In this document: positions 61,947-64,000 of the stretch, piece by piece
How the letters are laid out: every line of letters starts with the position of its first letter
Position numbering within the stretch: position 1 is the first letter of the stretch
Assembly: GCA_028689615.1 (NCBI GenBank)
Contig: JAQVCV010000008.1
Coordinates: 30,714 to 94,713, forward strand
Direction: 5' to 3'
Length of the DNA: 64,000 nucleotides
Origin: Bacteroidales bacterium
Lineage (GTDB): Bacteria; Bacteroidota; Bacteroidia; Bacteroidales; TTA-H9
Position numbers and translations under genes: made by a program
Notes under the pieces: generated by a model
Seen by the model: only the letters and a program-made list of their open reading frames with translations
Databases searched by the model: none
What the model was told of the DNA's origin: nothing

Positions 61947-63407
61947 ATGAATTCTATCAATCAGTTAGAACCCAAAGAAGTATGGAAATATTTTGAACAA
62001 ATAACCCGCATTCCTCGCCCCTCAAAGAAGGAAGAAAAGATTCGCGAATTCCTTCTGGCCTTCGGAAAAAGTCTGCAACTGGAAACCAAACGTGATGAAA
62101 TTGGCAATGTAGTTATATGTAAACCTGCAACTCCTGGCTACGAACGAAAACCAATTGTAGTTTTACAAAGCCACATGGATATGGTATGTGAAAAGAATAG
62201 TGACCATGTTTTCAACTTCGACACAGATCCCATACAGACTGTAATTGACGGCGAATGGGTAAAGGCTGTTGGCACTACCCTGGGGGCTGATGATGGCATT
62301 GGGATGGCAGCACAAATGGCCATTCTGGCCTCGAAAACCGCTAAGCATGGTCCATTGGAGTGCCTTTTTACCGTTGATGAAGAAACTGGCTTAAGTGGTG
62401 CCGATGCATTGCAACCAGGCTTCCTGAAAGGGAATATTCTTTTAAATCTGGATTCTGAAGATGAAGGAGAGTTGTTCATTGGATGTGCCGGAGGTATCGA
62501 TACCGTTGCCACCCTTAGCTATGAAAAACGCCCCGTTCCAAAGCGTTCACACAGTTATAGGATTAGTGTAAAGGGCTTAAAAGGTGGACATTCGGGCGAT
62601 GATATTCACAAAGGCTGCGGAAACTCAAATAAAATCCTCAACAGGTTTCTATGGACCACCCAAAGCAAGCTGGACCTGAGAATAGCCTGGTTCGATGGTG
62701 GAAACCTTCGCAATGCCATTCCCAGGGAAGCATACTGCATTGTTACATTTCCGTATGAAAATGAATCTGCTTTTATTTCGGCCTTTGAAACTTTCCGATC
62801 ACATGTAATAAATGAATTGAGCCTCACCGACCCTGGCGTTAATCTCCAGATTGAAAAGGCATCGATGCCTGATTTTGTGATTAATCGCAAATCTCAGAGA
62901 AAGCTGCTTAATGCACTTTATGCATGCCCCCATGGTGTATTGGCAATGAGTTTCTCGATGCCTGGTATGGTTGAAACAAGTACAAATCTGGCCTCAGTAA
63001 AGTTTATTGACGACAACAAGATATTGATTACCACCAGCCAGAGAAGTGACAGGAACTCATCGAGGTTTGATGTTGCCAACATGGTTGAGAGTGTGTTTGC
63101 TCTTGCAGGTTGCGATGTAGTCCATTCCGACGGATACCCTGGATGGCAACCCAACCCTGCATCACCCATTATGAAACATATGGCGGCAACTTATGAGCGA
63201 TTATTTGATACCAAGCCGATTGTCAGATCTATACATGCTGGTTTGGAGTGTGGTTTATTCCTCGAGAAGTATCCCTCCATGGATATGGTTTCATTTGGAC
63301 CAACTCTTCGCGGGGTTCATAGTCCCGATGAGAAAATTCACATAGGTACAGTCGTCAAATTTTACGATTTGTTGTTGGAGGTATTGGCTACTTTGCCCGA
63401 TAATTAA
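61947..63407 (+). CDS. pepD: Aminoacyl-histidine dipeptidase (M20 family)
   Basis: This 486-residue zinc peptidase has the metal motifs LQSHMDMVCEK (His about 78), LGADDGIGMA (Asp about 114) and DEETGLSGA (Glu about 145), then DSEDEGELFIGCAGG (about 170-184) and HAGLECGLF with the C-terminal ligand. The dimerisation lid domain is in the usual place. It cleaves Xaa-His and other unusual dipeptides in the cytosol. It is followed by a terminator. Confidence 0.94.
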   Translation: MNSINQLEPKEVWKYFEQITRIPRPSKKEEKIREFLLAFGKSLQLETKRDEIGNVVICKPATPGYERKPIVVLQSHMDMVCEKNSDHVFNFDTDPIQTVIDGEWVKAVGTTLGADDGIGMAAQMAILASKTAKHGPLECLFTVDEETGLSGADALQPGFLKGNILLNLDSEDEGELFIGCAGGIDTVATLSYEKRPVPKRSHSYRISVKGLKGGHSGDDIHKGCGNSNKILNRFLWTTQSKLDLRIAWFDGGNLRNAIPREAYCIVTFPYENESAFISAFETFRSHVINELSLTDPGVNLQIEKASMPDFVINRKSQRKLLNALYACPHGVLAMSFSMPGMVETSTNLASVKFIDDNKILITTSQRSDRNSSRFDVANMVESVFALAGCDVVHSDGYPGWQPNPASPIMKHMAATYERLFDTKPIVRSIHAGLECGLFLEKYPSMDMVSFGPTLRGVHSPDEKIHIGTVVKFYDLLLEVLATLPDN

Positions 63408-63496
63408 TAGTTAATTAATTGAATAACAATAATTTGTTACTTGTTGGTTGAAAATGCAAGTGAAAAGGCATTTTTAAGACCATTTGAAGCAAATAC

Positions 63497-63536
63497 AACA
63501 AAGGGCAGGATGATGAAAAATTCTGTCCTTTTTTGT
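63497..63536 (+). terminator. Terminator after pepD
   Basis: Stem AAAGGGCAG with CTGTCCTTT (one G-T pair) around a loop of about 14 bases, followed by TTTTG. It is about 90 bases downstream of the pepD stop. Confidence 0.75.
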
Positions 63537-63679
63537 TAGAAATTGATAATCAGATAATAGTATAGTCATCGCGTTTTGAACGGCCTTTTGAGTGGTTTGG
63601 CAGTGATGAAAAAAATGCGAAAAAATGATAGTTCTTTATCAGTATGTTAAGAATTAATTATGAAAAAGTTTCTAAAAGG

Positions 63680-63712
63680 TTTGTTTTAGTCAAAAATAAG
63701 CCCGTATCTTTG
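63680..63712 (+). promoter_or_regulatory. rRNA operon promoter P1
   Basis: TTTG (63680-63683), 21-base spacer and TATCTTTG (63705-63712). A full match to the Bacteroidota promoter and the upstream member of a tandem pair. Confidence 0.85.
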
Positions 63713-63811
63713 CAGCCTCAAACGAGCAAACGTTCTTACACCGATTGAAAGATAAACGAACTTAAGTTTTGAAGAGCTGAAAAGCGAAACAAAAAAAAGT
63801 TTTAAAAAAGT

Positions 63812-63842
63812 TTGTCAGTTTGAAAAAACTCTTTACCTTTGC
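63812..63842 (+). promoter_or_regulatory. rRNA operon promoter P2
   Basis: TTTG (63812-63815), 19-base spacer and TACCTTTG (63835-63842), the optimal spacing for this sigma factor. Transcription would start near 63849 and give a leader of about 135 bases before 16S. Confidence 0.88.
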
Positions 63843-63849
63843 ACCCCCG

Positions 63850-63984
63850 AAACTAACGGGGCCAAAGAAAGAAAAAGTTCATTGAAGAAATTGAGTAAAT
63901 AAGTAAGCTTGAGGCGAACCACGTCAATCATTAAGGTGAAAGACGGTACAGAGTCAGGACAGAAGAATAATTAAGGAAAACTCT
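63850..63984 (+). other. Leader of the rRNA operon
   Basis: A purine-rich non-coding leader between P2 and the 16S start. The segment AGTTCATTGAAGAAATTGAG resembles the antitermination-type boxes seen in Bacteroidota rRNA leaders (inference). CTCT and AGAG flank the 16S start and could pair. Confidence 0.6.
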
Positions 63985-64000
63985 ACAATGGAGAGTTTGA
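63985..64000 (+). rRNA. rrs: 16S ribosomal RNA, first 16 bases only
   Basis: The window ends in ACAATGGAGAGTTTGA. AGAGTTTGA matches the conserved start of bacterial 16S rRNA (primer-27F site), and by alignment to E. coli numbering base 1 falls at about 63985. The rest of the gene is outside the window. Confidence 0.9.

Overview
The window looks like chromosomal DNA of a member of the Bacteroidota, most likely an anaerobic or facultative environmental Bacteroidales-like bacterium. Four things point that way. Promoters fit the Bacteroidota sigma-ABfr form (TTG/TTTG, 19-21 bases, TAnnTTTG), including two tandem ones before a 16S rRNA gene that begins in the last 16 bases. Two large secreted proteins end in type IX secretion (T9SS) type-A sorting domains. 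Several gene neighbourhoods are typical of the phylum (DUF1599-DoxX-tpiA-prmA, DUF4271-hemD-rnpA, folP-cdaA). A class-I hybrid cluster protein with its own Rrf2 regulator suggests an anaerobic lifestyle. GTG and TTG starts are fairly common and Shine-Dalgarno sites are not obvious. The left third is visibly richer in G+C than the rest.

Layout. 1-6.5 kb: 3' part of a TPR gene, glmM, a small basic protein, an SRPBCC protein and a DUF4397/T9SS protein. 6.6-12.0 kb: a leftward five-gene run (mpl, serine hydrolase, split transketolase, membrane-anchored protein) ending at a strong terminator. 12.2-16.9 kb: a DUF4143 ATPase with a palindromic operator-like site, an MBL hydrolase, a TlpA-like thioredoxin protein and cysH. 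16.9-18.4 kb: an accessory island with an Abi_2/HEPN gene directly preceded by a small structured RNA candidate that resembles the abiF RNA motif. 18.4-25.4 kb: an aminotransferase, an Mpv17-like membrane protein, a 13-copy array of a 21-bp palindromic repeat, dapB, DUF4301, a decayed HigB / intact HigA module and an MscS channel. 25.6-29.3 kb: Rrf2 regulator, Fe-S protein, hcp and two overlapping cupins, a likely nitrosative-stress locus. 29.3-37.6 kb: housekeeping genes on the minus strand (cdd, O-antigen ligase, S41 protease, rnpA, hemD, DUF4271, dnaN, plsY). 37.6-42.2 kb: a 1515-residue exported protein of unknown function. 42.3-42.6 kb: a dense cluster of hairpins (REP/MITE-like or RNA). 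42.6-52.1 kb: prmA, tpiA, DoxX, DUF1599, then folP and cdaA on the plus strand, then ruvX-def-lipoprotein, rplS, and manB-DUF2279. 52.3-63.4 kb: a 1447-residue beta-propeller/SpoIIE phosphatase sensor, FNR-rlmN, GNAT, a second T9SS protein and pepD. 63.4-64 kb: the rRNA operon leader.

Most of the window is ordinary core metabolism, envelope synthesis and secretion. The parts that standard annotation would miss are the 21-bp palindrome array, the RNA upstream of the Abi gene, the nonsense-interrupted toxin gene, and the palindromic elements at 13.5, 16.0 and 42.4 kb.
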